DNA of 64,000 bases, from positions 124,001-188,000 of the forward strand of contig NZ_BMNE01000001.1 in the NCBI RefSeq assembly GCF_014646295.1, read 5' to 3'. Positions within the stretch are counted from its first letter, which is position 1; each line of letters starts with the position of its first letter. Both the position numbers and the translations under genes were made by a program. Origin of the DNA: Nocardia rhizosphaerihabitans (lineage in GTDB: Bacteria > Actinomycetota > Actinomycetes > Mycobacteriales > Mycobacteriaceae). The notes beneath the pieces are model-generated. The model saw only the letters and a program-made list of their open reading frames with translations, made no database searches and was not told where the DNA came from. Below, piece after piece: positions 13,894-22,390 of this stretch.

Positions 13894-15168
13894 CTACGCA
13901 GCGCGGGCGGGCTCCTCGACCTTGGCGGGCTCCGCCGCCGTGCTCGGCGCAGGCCGACGGCCGGTGAGTAGGAAGAGGGCGACCAAGACTACGGCGAGCC
14001 AGACGTAGGTGTCACCGACGAGGTGTTGCCACCAGGCCCAGGAGGTCTCTCGGTGTTCGCCGTCGGGGAGGAAGCTGTGGGGGGCCATGACGAAGACGGC
14101 GGCGACGGCGACTGCCGTGGCGTACCAGCCGCGGGCGCTGCTCGCGGGGAGGGTGCGGGCGTGGCAGACGATGGCCAGGAGGGCGGGGGCGATCCAGACC
14201 CAGTGGTGGGACCACGAGATGGGCGAGAGCAGGAGGGTGAAGACCGCGTTGAGGGCCAGGGCGATCGCGGGGGCGTCGGCGGCCTTGCGCATGGCGGCGA
14301 CGACGAGGGCCAGCAGGAGGGCGCCGAAGACGAGCCAGAGGGCGTCGAACGGGAGTCCGGTGATGTGCAGGCGGGCCAGGACGGCCTGGATGGACTGGTT
14401 GGTATGGAAGGCCGAGCCGCTCAGGCCGGAGACGTTGCCGAGGCCGCCGAACCAGTAGCGGGTGGACTCGCCGGGGAGCAGCGCGAACGAGGCGATCGTG
14501 GCGATCGCGCCGGTGGCGGCGGCGGTGGCGGCGGCCTTGTAGTCCTTGCGGACCAGGAAGAACAGGACGAACGCGGCGGGGGTCAGCTTGATCGCGGCAG
14601 CGAGGCCGATGAGCATGCCGCGCGGGTAGCGGGTCTTGAGGAGCAGGCAGTCGGTGGCGACGAGCACCATCAGCAGCAGGTTGACCTGGCCGAAGTCGAT
14701 GGTCGATCGCACCGGTTCCAGCAGCAACGCCGCGGGCAGCGCGCACGCGGTCACCAGCAGCGCGGCCTGACGGTTGTCGCGGTGGTAGCGCCGGGCGACG
14801 AGGAACAGCGTCCAGCCGAGCGCGGCGATCGACGCCGCGACATAGAGGATCTTGGCCGCACCCCAGGACAGCAGCGCGAACGGCGCGAGCGCGATCGCGG
14901 CGAACGGCGGATAGATGAAGGGCAGGCCGATCCCGACGGAGGTCTTGGGCAGCTGGCCGTACATGTCTGCGCCGTCGCGCATGGCCTCGATGCCGAGGCG
15001 ATACACCTGCAGGTCGATGAAACCATCGGAATACTGCTCGAACGGCCAGAGCGGGATGCGTACGCACGCGATCGATACAACGGTGAGCAACACCGGCACC
15101 AGCCACCATGCTCGATTGATCGGGCGTGGGGAATGCTGCTGCACAGGGTGGGTGGCGTCACTACTCAT
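13894..15168 (-). CDS. GT87-family polyprenol-phosphate-mannose-dependent mannosyltransferase
   Basis: A 424-residue polytopic membrane enzyme with about ten to twelve hydrophobic helices. It has the GT87 (DUF2029) features: an early acidic loop (SDGFIDLQVYR, around residue 50), YPPFAAIAL, a FGQVNLLLM segment, AIKLTPAAFVLFFLVRK, and the late SPISWSHHWVW motif. In Mycobacteriales these enzymes use polyprenyl-phosphomannose outside the membrane to add alpha-1,2-mannose to PIMs, lipomannan or LAM (PimE, Rv2181 types). The sequence does not say which one. It is the first core gene after the tRNA and is monocistronic. Confidence 0.85.
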   Translation of the reverse strand: MSSDATHPVQQHSPRPINRAWWLVPVLLTVVSIACVRIPLWPFEQYSDGFIDLQVYRLGIEAMRDGADMYGQLPKTSVGIGLPFIYPPFAAIALAPFALLSWGAAKILYVAASIAALGWTLFLVARRYHRDNRQAALLVTACALPAALLLEPVRSTIDFGQVNLLLMVLVATDCLLLKTRYPRGMLIGLAAAIKLTPAAFVLFFLVRKDYKAAATAAATGAIATIASFALLPGESTRYWFGGLGNVSGLSGSAFHTNQSIQAVLARLHITGLPFDALWLVFGALLLALVVAAMRKAADAPAIALALNAVFTLLLSPISWSHHWVWIAPALLAIVCHARTLPASSARGWYATAVAVAAVFVMAPHSFLPDGEHRETSWAWWQHLVGDTYVWLAVVLVALFLLTGRRPAPSTAAEPAKVEEPARAA

Positions 15169-15309
15169 CCGCGGCGACTATACCGACTCACGTGCTATAC
15201 CGCGTCATCGCCCGATCGCGGCGGTGACGTGCGCAATAGCCAGCCGGATGCCCGATCGTGCGTGGTCGCGGGGTTGCCGGGGCCGACCGTGGGGTCTGCG
15301 GGATGCCGG

Positions 15310-15741
15310 TCAGTCGCCGCGGTTGTAGCGAATGAGATAGGACGCCATCGCCTCGACATCGGCGTCGGTCCAGTCGGCGAATCGGGCGGTGAAGGCCTCC
15401 CGGCGGCGGCGCTCGGCCTCCTTGGCGACCACTCGGCCCGCCGCGGTGGCGTGCAGGATGTGGTTGCGCCGGTTGCCGGGATCGACCTCGCGTTCGAGGT
15501 AGCCGAGCTTCTCCAGGGCGCCGACCTGCCTGCTGACCGTCGATTTGTCGAGCAGGAACTGTTCGGCCAGGTCGGTGGCCTGGCATCCGCCTCGCTCGAG
15601 GACCAGGTCGAGGATGCTGTAGGCGACCAGGCTCAGCTCGGGGTGCAGTTCGGCGGCGCGGCCGCGGGCGCGCCGGGCGAAGGCGGTGAGCTCCCGCTGG
15701 ATGGCGTCGACGGCGGCGGCTCTTGTGTGTCGCGCATTCAT
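15310..15741 (-). CDS. MarR-family transcriptional regulator
   Basis: A 143-residue winged-helix protein with the MarR core. The recognition helix is KSTVSRQVGALEKLGYLER (around residues 66-84), followed by the wing DPGNRRNHILHATAAG. Long N- and C-terminal helices provide dimerisation. It is divergent from a multi-pass membrane protein, and the 57-bp spacer between the two starts holds two TTG/CAA dyads. It is therefore likely to repress both genes, with relief by a lipophilic ligand (inference). Confidence 0.9.
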   Translation of the reverse strand: MNARHTRAAAVDAIQRELTAFARRARGRAAELHPELSLVAYSILDLVLERGGCQATDLAEQFLLDKSTVSRQVGALEKLGYLEREVDPGNRRNHILHATAAGRVVAKEAERRRREAFTARFADWTDADVEAMASYLIRYNRGD

Positions 15742-15742
15742 A

Positions 15743-15780
15743 GTTGTATGCTACAACAATTATAGTTGCATTTACCAACT
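15743..15780. promoter_or_regulatory. MarR-type operator pair between divergent genes
   Basis: GTTGTA-TGC-TACAAC (15743-15757) is a perfect dyad. AGTTG-n7-CAACT (15764-15780) is a second dyad with the same half-site. They lie in the unusually A/T-rich gap and would cover the promoters of both genes. Confidence 0.75.
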
Positions 15781-15798
15781 GTTTGGAGATTCTCCTCG

Positions 15799-16818
15799 AT
15801 GACTCGCCTCCAGCTCCGGCACGTCGCCGGGCATCTGCTGACTCCGTTGCTGATGTGCCTCGGGATGGCCTTCGCGTATCTCGGCGCGTTCCACCAGCCG
15901 ACGCCGAACCATCTCGAGCTGGCCGTCGTCGGTGACTCCCCGGAGGCGATGGTGCTGGCGCAGACGATGAAGGACAAGGCCGGTGACGGCGTCGACATCA
16001 TCACGGTGCCCACCCGCGAGGCGGCGATGGACGCGCTGGACAACCGCGATCTGGTCGCCGCATTCGTGCCCGACGCGCAGCGGCCCGAGCTGCTGGTCGC
16101 CACGGCGGGGTCCGATACCAGCGCGATGGCGGCCGAGGTGGTCTTCCGGCAGGTGTCCGATCATCAGGGCGTGCCGCTGGTCGTCACCGATGTGACCACG
16201 AAGGCGGGTGGCGATCCGACCGGGCAGGGGCTGTTCTTCCTGTTGGTCGCGTTGAGTGTCGGCGCCTACGGCAGTGTCGCGGTGATCGGCGCCGCGGGCG
16301 CGACCTTGCGGATGCGGGTGCGCGCGGCGGTCGGGGTGGTCACCGCGCTGGTGGTGAGCCTCATCGGCATCCTCGTCGCCGGACCGGTGTTCGGCGTGAT
16401 CGACCACGGCTACGCCGCCGGGTTCGGTATCGCCTGGCTCTACAGCGCGGGCATCATCCTGATCGGCATCGGGTTGCACACCTTCCTGAAGCGCTGGACC
16501 ACGCTCGCGCTCATCACGCTGTTCGTGATGCTGAACTTCACCACCTCGGGCGGTGTCTACGGGCCGCAGTTGCAGAACGGGTTCTTCGGCGCGCTGCACT
16601 CGTTCTGGAACGGCGCCGACTTCGTCGAGGGACTGCGCAGCCTGCTGTACTTCGACTCCGCTGCCGGTTTCGGGATGCGACTGCTCGGTCTGTTTGCCTG
16701 GCTGGCCGTCGGTGTGGTGCTGGTCGGGGTCGCGGGGCGGTACGAGGCCCGCTATGCGCCGACGCCGGTCGCGCCGGCCGCGGTCGAGGAGGAGATCGGG
16801 GAATCGGTCGCCGTCTGA
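15799..16818 (+). CDS. ABC-2/YhgE-type integral membrane protein (putative efflux permease)
   Basis: A 339-residue protein with one N-terminal helix (LLTPLLMCLGMAFAYLGAF), a large extracytoplasmic domain (about 35-145), then five or six C-terminal helices from FFLLVALSVGAYGSV onward. This is the topology of YhgE/Pip or ABC-2 permeases in actinobacteria. The conserved GGVYGPQLQNGFFGALHSFWNG segment near residue 250 fits that group. The ATG is chosen for GGAG 10 nt upstream. No ATPase gene is adjacent. The divergent MarR gene and its operators suggest drug- or lipid-inducible expression. Confidence 0.8.
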   Translation: MTRLQLRHVAGHLLTPLLMCLGMAFAYLGAFHQPTPNHLELAVVGDSPEAMVLAQTMKDKAGDGVDIITVPTREAAMDALDNRDLVAAFVPDAQRPELLVATAGSDTSAMAAEVVFRQVSDHQGVPLVVTDVTTKAGGDPTGQGLFFLLVALSVGAYGSVAVIGAAGATLRMRVRAAVGVVTALVVSLIGILVAGPVFGVIDHGYAAGFGIAWLYSAGIILIGIGLHTFLKRWTTLALITLFVMLNFTTSGGVYGPQLQNGFFGALHSFWNGADFVEGLRSLLYFDSAAGFGMRLLGLFAWLAVGVVLVGVAGRYEARYAPTPVAPAAVEEEIGESVAV

Positions 16819-17008
16819 GCCGGCGCCCCGGCGAATCCTCTTGCCGACCACCCGGATCCATTGTTCGGGACCTGGTCGCCGGGTTCGCCGGGGCGTTGCG
16901 TCGAAACAGTCGCGGTATCGCGTAGACGCGAGTACGGTGTAGCGCGCAACCGCGGCCAGCGCCAGACGCCGCATGGGGGTCGAATCGCGGAAAGGGTGGG
17001 CTGCACCG

Positions 17009-18193
17009 ATGAATGATCCCGGCGCGCGACATCCTGGCGACCATATCCCGCTCGATCAGCGCTATACCGGCGCGGATCCGATCGAATGGTGTGGCGCCGC
17101 GGTCTATCCGATGTATACAGAGGCGCTGCCCGCGGGCACCACCGCGGTGCGGCTGCGCGCGGTGTCGGTGATGCCGCCCGCCGATGTGTCCGGTCTCGGG
17201 CTCGGGCTCACCGTGCAGGACGGGCATGTGACCCTGAACGGGAAATCACTGGCAGGCGTCGACATCTGGTCCGACGCGCTCGCCGAAGGCGTCGACATCT
17301 CGGTGACCGCGGACGCGCCCGACGCGCTGTTCACGCTCACGCCGGTCTGGGTGGCCGGATCGGGGACGCAGCAGTCCTGGACCGGCAATTACGGGATCGT
17401 GGTGGATCTGCTGCCCGAAGGTGCGTCGACACTGTGGTGCAGCACCGGGCCAGGGACGCCGGATTTCAACGAGCTCGTCGTCGAACTGAGCACTGTTCCC
17501 GGAGTGGATTCCGGGAACGCAGCGGATTCGATGCCGTCGGCGCTGGAGACGATGCCGCTCAGTATCCGGCCACCCGCTGTCATGCCACCCCGGGCGCCGA
17601 GCGCAGCCCCGCTCGAAAGCCGTGCGTCGGCAGAGCCGCCACCGAATCCACCGACTTCAGTCGCGACCTCATCGAATCCCCCAGCGTCGACGGGCATGCC
17701 GTCGTTTCCCGGCGCGCCGTCCGCGACGCAACCGAGCTCCCCGACTCCGACCGGCCAACGGCTCGCTCCCCCGGACCCGATCGCTACGCCGACGGATCCT
17801 CCCGCGGCAGACGCGGTGACCTCTGCTTCGCCGGTGCAGGCCGTGGCGTCATTCGGCCCCCCGGCCCCTGTCATTGCCCCGGCCGAACCGGAATCGTCTC
17901 CGATCACAGCTCCCCCGGCCCAGCGCGCACCGCAAGCCGCGAGCACCGGGCAGGGTATCGGGCGGGCGCTCTATGACCTCGGGACGGCTATGAACGAACG
18001 TGGCGAGCATGATTCGGCGCGTGCGCTGTTGACGCAGGCCGCCGAGGCGGGGCACAGTGCCGCCGCCTATGAGCTGGGTGTGTTGTTGTTGCGTGCGGGC
18101 GACCGCGAAGGGGCAGAACGCTGGTGGAAGGCCGCGGCCCACGATGATCCGCGGGCCGCGGCCTCCCTGACCGAACTGCCTCAGCTGCGCTAG
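17009..18193 (+). CDS. Protein with Pro-rich linker and C-terminal Sel1/TPR-like repeats
   Basis: 394 residues. Residues 1-160 form a beta-rich domain (VRLRAVSVMPPADVSGLGLGLTVQDG), with no predicted signal peptide or membrane helix. Residues 165-310 are a low-complexity Pro/Ala/Ser linker. The last 75 residues are two Sel1-like helical repeats (LYDLGTAMNERGEHDSARALL, AAYELGVLLLRAGDREGAERWW). The ATG is preceded by AAAGGGTGGG. The N-terminal half resembles actinobacterial TerD-like or carbohydrate-binding modules only vaguely, so I assign no function. The repeats suggest a protein-interaction role. Confidence 0.65.
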   Translation: MNDPGARHPGDHIPLDQRYTGADPIEWCGAAVYPMYTEALPAGTTAVRLRAVSVMPPADVSGLGLGLTVQDGHVTLNGKSLAGVDIWSDALAEGVDISVTADAPDALFTLTPVWVAGSGTQQSWTGNYGIVVDLLPEGASTLWCSTGPGTPDFNELVVELSTVPGVDSGNAADSMPSALETMPLSIRPPAVMPPRAPSAAPLESRASAEPPPNPPTSVATSSNPPASTGMPSFPGAPSATQPSSPTPTGQRLAPPDPIATPTDPPAADAVTSASPVQAVASFGPPAPVIAPAEPESSPITAPPAQRAPQAASTGQGIGRALYDLGTAMNERGEHDSARALLTQAAEAGHSAAAYELGVLLLRAGDREGAERWWKAAAHDDPRAAASLTELPQLR

Positions 18194-19104
18194 CGCGCCT
18201 GATCGGCCAGCGCCGCGACCGCTTCCGGTACCCTACGCACCGGGGTGACCTCGCGGGCCGCGATGTGCGCCGGCCTGCGCCGGGGCGCCGCGTACGGCTC
18301 GTCCAGCGCGTTCTCGACGCTGTTGAACACCAGGAAGATGTTCGACCGCGGGAACGGCGTGATGTTGTTCGACGAACCGTGCATCAGATTCGAATCGAAC
18401 AGCAGCGCCGAACCGGCTCGCCCGGTGAACTGGGTGATGCCGAAGCGGGCGGCGAGGAAGGTGATGTCGTCGTTCGTCGGCACCCCGAACCGCTGCTCCC
18501 GCAACGACTCCCGATAGTGACCATCGGGGGTCTCACCCAGGCACGGCACGAAGGTACGGTGCGAGCCGGGCATCAGCATGAGACTGCCGTTGAACGGGAA
18601 GTTGTCGGTCAGCGCGATCGACAGACTCACCGCCCGCGGCGCGGGCATCCCGTCCTCGGCGTGCCAGGTCTCGAAATCCGAGTGCCAGGCGAATCCGCTC
18701 CCGCCGAAGCCGGGCATGTAGTTCACCCGGCTCTGGTGCAGGTACACCGCCGAACCGAGGATCTGCTCGGCGAGGCCGACGATCCGCGATTCGGTCAGCA
18801 GCTCCGCGATCGGCTTGCTGAGCTTGTGCACCTGGAACACCGAACGCACCTGCCCGGCAACCGGTTCCACCACGACCCGCTCGTCGCCGTAGAGCACGGG
18901 ATCGGCGGCGAGATGACCGATCTCCGCACCGAACGCCGCCACCTCTTCGGGGCTGAGCAGGTCGGGGATCATCGCGTAGCCGTTGGCGTCGAACCCGGTC
19001 AGCTCGGGCGAGGTGATCCGGCCCCACACGGTGGGGTCGGTGCGCTCGAGATGCGGTGCGGGCTCGGTCAGCCGGGTCGGGTAGCGGTCGGACCGATCAG
19101 ACAC
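18190..19104 (-). CDS. ectD: Ectoine hydroxylase EctD
   Basis: This 304-residue non-haem Fe(II)/2-oxoglutarate dioxygenase converts ectoine to 5-hydroxyectoine. The iron triad is visible as H141-x-D143 in FAWHSDFETWH and H242 in LMHGSSNN. The EctD-typical stretch YLHQSRVNYMPGFGGSGFAWH is intact. The GTG start overlaps the ectC stop by 8 nt and follows GAGGAGGAGG. It is the last gene of the ectABCD operon, so the cell can make both compatible solutes under osmotic or heat stress. Confidence 0.96.
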   Translation of the reverse strand: MSDRSDRYPTRLTEPAPHLERTDPTVWGRITSPELTGFDANGYAMIPDLLSPEEVAAFGAEIGHLAADPVLYGDERVVVEPVAGQVRSVFQVHKLSKPIAELLTESRIVGLAEQILGSAVYLHQSRVNYMPGFGGSGFAWHSDFETWHAEDGMPAPRAVSLSIALTDNFPFNGSLMLMPGSHRTFVPCLGETPDGHYRESLREQRFGVPTNDDITFLAARFGITQFTGRAGSALLFDSNLMHGSSNNITPFPRSNIFLVFNSVENALDEPYAAPRRRPAHIAAREVTPVRRVPEAVAALADQAR

Positions 19105-19501
19105 TTGCTGCCTCCTCCTCGACGACGAGCGGATACACCCCGTTCTCATCGTGTATTTCGCGGCCGGTGACCGGCGGATTGAACACACACAGCATCCGCA
19201 ACCGGGTGCGCGCGTTCACCTGATGACGTTCGTGGCCGTCGAGCAGGTACATCGAGCCGGGGCCGAGCTGGTGGACGGTCTGGTTGTCGAGATCGAGCAG
19301 ACTGCCCTCGCCCTCGATCAGCCAGACCGCTTCGACATGGTTCTGGTAGTGGAACTCGTGGACGGTCCCGGCCTCGATCGTGGTCTCGTGGAAGGAGAAC
19401 CCGACCCGGTCGCCCGCGAGGACGATGCGCTTGCTGCGCCAGCCGGGGCCCGCCACGTCACGGTCGGTGCCGGTGATCTCGGCGGTGGTGCGCACGATCA
19501 T
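19097..19501 (-). CDS. ectC: L-ectoine synthase EctC
   Basis: A 134-residue cupin that cyclises N-gamma-acetyl-diaminobutyrate to ectoine. It opens MIVRTTAEITGTDRDV and carries the family blocks GVGFSFHETTIEAGT-like (RVGFSFHETTIEAG), EFHYQNHVEAVWLIEGEG and YLLDGHERHQV. Length is normal (about 130). It shares ATGA with the ectB stop and overlaps ectD. Confidence 0.97.
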   Translation of the reverse strand: MIVRTTAEITGTDRDVAGPGWRSKRIVLAGDRVGFSFHETTIEAGTVHEFHYQNHVEAVWLIEGEGSLLDLDNQTVHQLGPGSMYLLDGHERHQVNARTRLRMLCVFNPPVTGREIHDENGVYPLVVEEEAASV

Positions 19502-20769
19502 GCGGCACCTCCACAGACGGCGTCGATCGAGGCCGACAGCACGGACAGGCCGCGGTCGAGCTCGTCGCTGCCGAGTGTCAACGGCGGCAACAGCTTCACC
19601 ACCTCGTCCATCGAGCCCGAGGTCTCCACCAGCAGGCCCTGCTCGAACGCGGTGCGGCACACCTTGCCCGCCTGCGACGGGTCGTCGAAGACGATGCCGT
19701 GCACCATGCCGCGGCCGCGGGTGCTCACGCCCTCGTAGCGGTCGGCGACCGCGGACAGCTTCCTGCCGATGTATTCGCCGTTGGCGGCGGTGTGCTGGGC
19801 GAGGCGGTCGTCGGACCAGTACTCGCGCAGGGCGGCCGTCGCGGTCACGAAGGCGGGGTTGTTGCCGCGGAAGGTGCCGTTGTGCTCACCCGGCGCCCAC
19901 TGGTCGTGCTCGGGCTTGAGCAGCACCAGCGCCATCGGCAGGCCGTAGCCGCCGATCGACTTGGACAGGGTGACGATGTCCGGGGTGATGCCGGCGATCT
20001 CGAAGGAGAAGAACGGGCCGGTGCGGCCGCAGCCCATCTGCACGTCGTCGACGATGAGCAGGATGTCGCGCGAGGCGCACAGTCCGGCCAGGTGACGCAG
20101 CCATTCCGCACGGGCCAGGTTGACGCCGCCCTCACCCTGCACGGTTTCCACGATCACCGCGGCGGGCCGGTCGAAGCCGGAGGAGCTGTCGTCGAGGACG
20201 CGCTGCATCCAGCCGAAGTCCTCGATGGTGTTGTCGAAGTAGCCGTCGTAGGGCATCGGGGTGGCGTGCTCGAGCGGCACACCCGCACCCGCCCGCTTGG
20301 CGGCGTTGCCGGTGACCGACAGCGCGCCCAGGGTCATGCCGTGGAAGGCGTTGGTGAAGCTGAGCACCGTCTTGCGGCCGGTGACCTTGCGGGCCAGCTT
20401 GAGCGCGGCCTCGACGGCGTTGGCGCCGGTGGGGCCGGGGAACTGCACCTTGTAGTCGAGGCCACGCGGCGACAGCAGCGTGTCGCGAATGGTCTCCAGC
20501 AGTTCACGTTTGGCGACGGTCGACATGTCGAGGCCGTGGGTGATGCCGTTGCTCGCCACATAGTCCAGCAGCGCCCGCTTGAGCACCGGGTTGTTGTGGC
20601 CGTAGTTCAGCGCGCCCGCGCCGGCGAAGAAGTCGAGGTATTCGCGACCCTCCTCGTCGCGCAGCCAAGCGCCCTCGGCGGTGGCGAAGACGGCGGGCCA
20701 GTCACGGCAGTATCCCCGCACATTCGATTCCATCGCCTCGAAAATGCTGGTGTCGGTGGTCGTGATCAT
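19498..20769 (-). CDS. ectB: L-2,4-diaminobutyrate 4-aminotransferase EctB
   Basis: A 423-residue class-III aminotransferase that converts aspartate-semialdehyde plus glutamate to diaminobutyrate, the first ectoine step. The PLP lysine is K270 in TLSKSIGGYGLP; the acidic pyridine-ring partner lies in IVDDVQMGCGRTG, and PGPTGANAVEAALKLAR is the EctB signature. The start ATG overlaps the ectA stop (ATGA). Full length. Confidence 0.97.
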   Translation of the reverse strand: MITTTDTSIFEAMESNVRGYCRDWPAVFATAEGAWLRDEEGREYLDFFAGAGALNYGHNNPVLKRALLDYVASNGITHGLDMSTVAKRELLETIRDTLLSPRGLDYKVQFPGPTGANAVEAALKLARKVTGRKTVLSFTNAFHGMTLGALSVTGNAAKRAGAGVPLEHATPMPYDGYFDNTIEDFGWMQRVLDDSSSGFDRPAAVIVETVQGEGGVNLARAEWLRHLAGLCASRDILLIVDDVQMGCGRTGPFFSFEIAGITPDIVTLSKSIGGYGLPMALVLLKPEHDQWAPGEHNGTFRGNNPAFVTATAALREYWSDDRLAQHTAANGEYIGRKLSAVADRYEGVSTRGRGMVHGIVFDDPSQAGKVCRTAFEQGLLVETSGSMDEVVKLLPPLTLGSDELDRGLSVLSASIDAVCGGAA

Positions 20770-21317
20770 CGTCGTTCCTCCTGGCGCTGAGCGGGTGCGA
20801 TGACATACAGCTGCTCGGCCTCGTGTGAATCGGGGAAATCGTGCGTTTCGAACAAAGAGACGGTGCGCAAACCCGCACCGCGCTCTCGGGCCACCGCGGC
20901 GAACAGCGCCTGGGAGGCGGTGTTGCCGGGTGAGATCGTGGTTTCCAGCGTGGTGATACCCGCGGGTGCCACGGAATCCAGCAGCGCGTGCAGGATCGTG
21001 GCGGCCAGGCCACGGCCGCGGAACTCGGCGTCGACGGCGATCTGCCAGACGAACACGGTGTCCGGCGCTTCCGGGCGAACGTAGCCGATGACGAATCCCA
21101 CGGCGCGACCGTCGCATTCGGCGACGATCGACGTCGCGGCGAAATCGCGACACCACAGGAGGTAGGCGTAACTGGAGTTGACGTCGAGCACCTGCGAGTC
21201 GCGGGCGATCCGCCACAGCTGGGCTCCATCACCCAGTCGTGGGGGTCGCAGTGTCGGTTCCGCACCGAGAACCGCAGGGGCGGTAGCGGATTCGCTGGAC
21301 ATGGTGGACGAAGGCAT
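20766..21317 (-). CDS. ectA: L-2,4-diaminobutyrate acetyltransferase EctA
   Basis: A 183-residue GNAT acetyltransferase that acetylates diaminobutyrate with acetyl-CoA. The CoA loop is FRGRGLAATIL (about 99-109), and the EctA-specific NSSYAYLLWCRDF block is present. ATG at 21317 or the second Met five codons later could be the start. The upstream response-regulator gene on the same strand ends only 68 nt away. The ectABCD promoter must therefore lie in or just after that gene, or the regulator is co-transcribed with the operon. Confidence 0.96.
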   Translation of the reverse strand: MPSSTMSSESATAPAVLGAEPTLRPPRLGDGAQLWRIARDSQVLDVNSSYAYLLWCRDFAATSIVAECDGRAVGFVIGYVRPEAPDTVFVWQIAVDAEFRGRGLAATILHALLDSVAPAGITTLETTISPGNTASQALFAAVARERGAGLRTVSLFETHDFPDSHEAEQLYVIAPAQRQEERR

Positions 21318-21385
21318 ACATCCACAGTGTCGAACAGACTTTGCGGTCTTTGTGTCGAGCTCTTTGCAGTTGTATGACGAGTCTT

Positions 21386-22099
21386 TTACTGCGATTGCAG
21401 ATCGAGCCGATAACCGAGTCCACGCACGGTGACGACGATGCGCGGGTCGGACGGGTCGCGTTCGATCTTGGTGCGCAGCCTGCGCACGTGGACGTCGACG
21501 ATCCGCTCGTCACCGAAAAAGCCCTGGTCCCATACCCTTTCGAGCAGCACGGCGCGACTGAGCACGCGGCCGGGGGTTTCGGCGAGTTCGCACAGCAACC
21601 GGAATTCGGTGACTGTGAGGTGGATCTCCTCGGCGCCGCGGCGCACAGCGCCCGCGTCGGCGGCCAAGATCAGTGGCGCGTCCGGATGCGCGTCGAGCAC
21701 CGCTTCCGGAGTGGTGTCGCGATCGGCGGTGATCCGGGCACGACGGCGCAACGCGCGCATCCGTGCGGTGATCTCCTTGATCTCGAACGGCTTGCTGACG
21801 AAGTCGTCGGCGCCCGCTTCCAGGGCCGCGACGACATCGTGGGTGTCGTACCTGGTGCTGATCACGATGATCGGCACGTCGTGATCGCGGCGGATCTCCC
21901 TGATGCAGTCGAAGCCGTCGGTCTCGCCTCGCATCAGGTCCACGATCATCAGATCGGGCGGGCCGTCGATCCGCAGCCGATCCAGGGCGTCCTCGGGGAC
22001 GCCCGCCTCGGCGACGGCATAGCCTTCGTCTTCCATCGCACGGCGTAGATCACCGCGCATCTGGACGTCGTCGTCCACGATCATCAAGTTCGCGCTCAT
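21386..22099 (-). CDS. OmpR/PhoB-type response regulator, no adjacent kinase
   Basis: 237 residues. The receiver domain has the acidic pocket D9-D11, phospho-acceptor D54 (MIVDLM), Ser81 and K103 (FVSKPFE). The C-terminal winged helix (about 140-233) ends VVTVRGLGYRLD. It is close to the CseB/MtrA group. No sensor kinase gene is next to it. It sits directly upstream of ectABCD on the same strand, so it may control the osmolyte operon (inference from position). Confidence 0.92.
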   Translation of the reverse strand: MSANLMIVDDDVQMRGDLRRAMEDEGYAVAEAGVPEDALDRLRIDGPPDLMIVDLMRGETDGFDCIREIRRDHDVPIIVISTRYDTHDVVAALEAGADDFVSKPFEIKEITARMRALRRRARITADRDTTPEAVLDAHPDAPLILAADAGAVRRGAEEIHLTVTEFRLLCELAETPGRVLSRAVLLERVWDQGFFGDERIVDVHVRRLRTKIERDPSDPRIVVTVRGLGYRLDLQSQ

Positions 22100-22390
22100 G
22101 CCCGCACCTCGCTGTGGCCGGCTTCAGGCATGACCGCCGAGGCGGCTGTGTTGTTTCGCCGCTCGTTGCGCTCGCTCATGTGCACATCCTTTGCTGACAC
22201 GCCGGGACGTGCGCCGGATCACCTGGGGAGTTCGCGTCCCCAGACCGACACGACATCCCGTCTTCGAGCTCGTTACCGATCCGTTATGTACCCAGGCTCG
22301 GGGCAGCGTAAACCCGCCGTAACAATTCGCCCGGTCAGCGGCCGATCCGAAGGGCGGTCCGCGGGCCCATCGCGGTGGCATAGTCGAGTG

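Noticed and set aside
14023..15765. 580-codon plus-strand open frame
   Set aside because: Gly/Glu/Asp-rich antisense shadow of the GT87 and MarR genes, caused by high GC.
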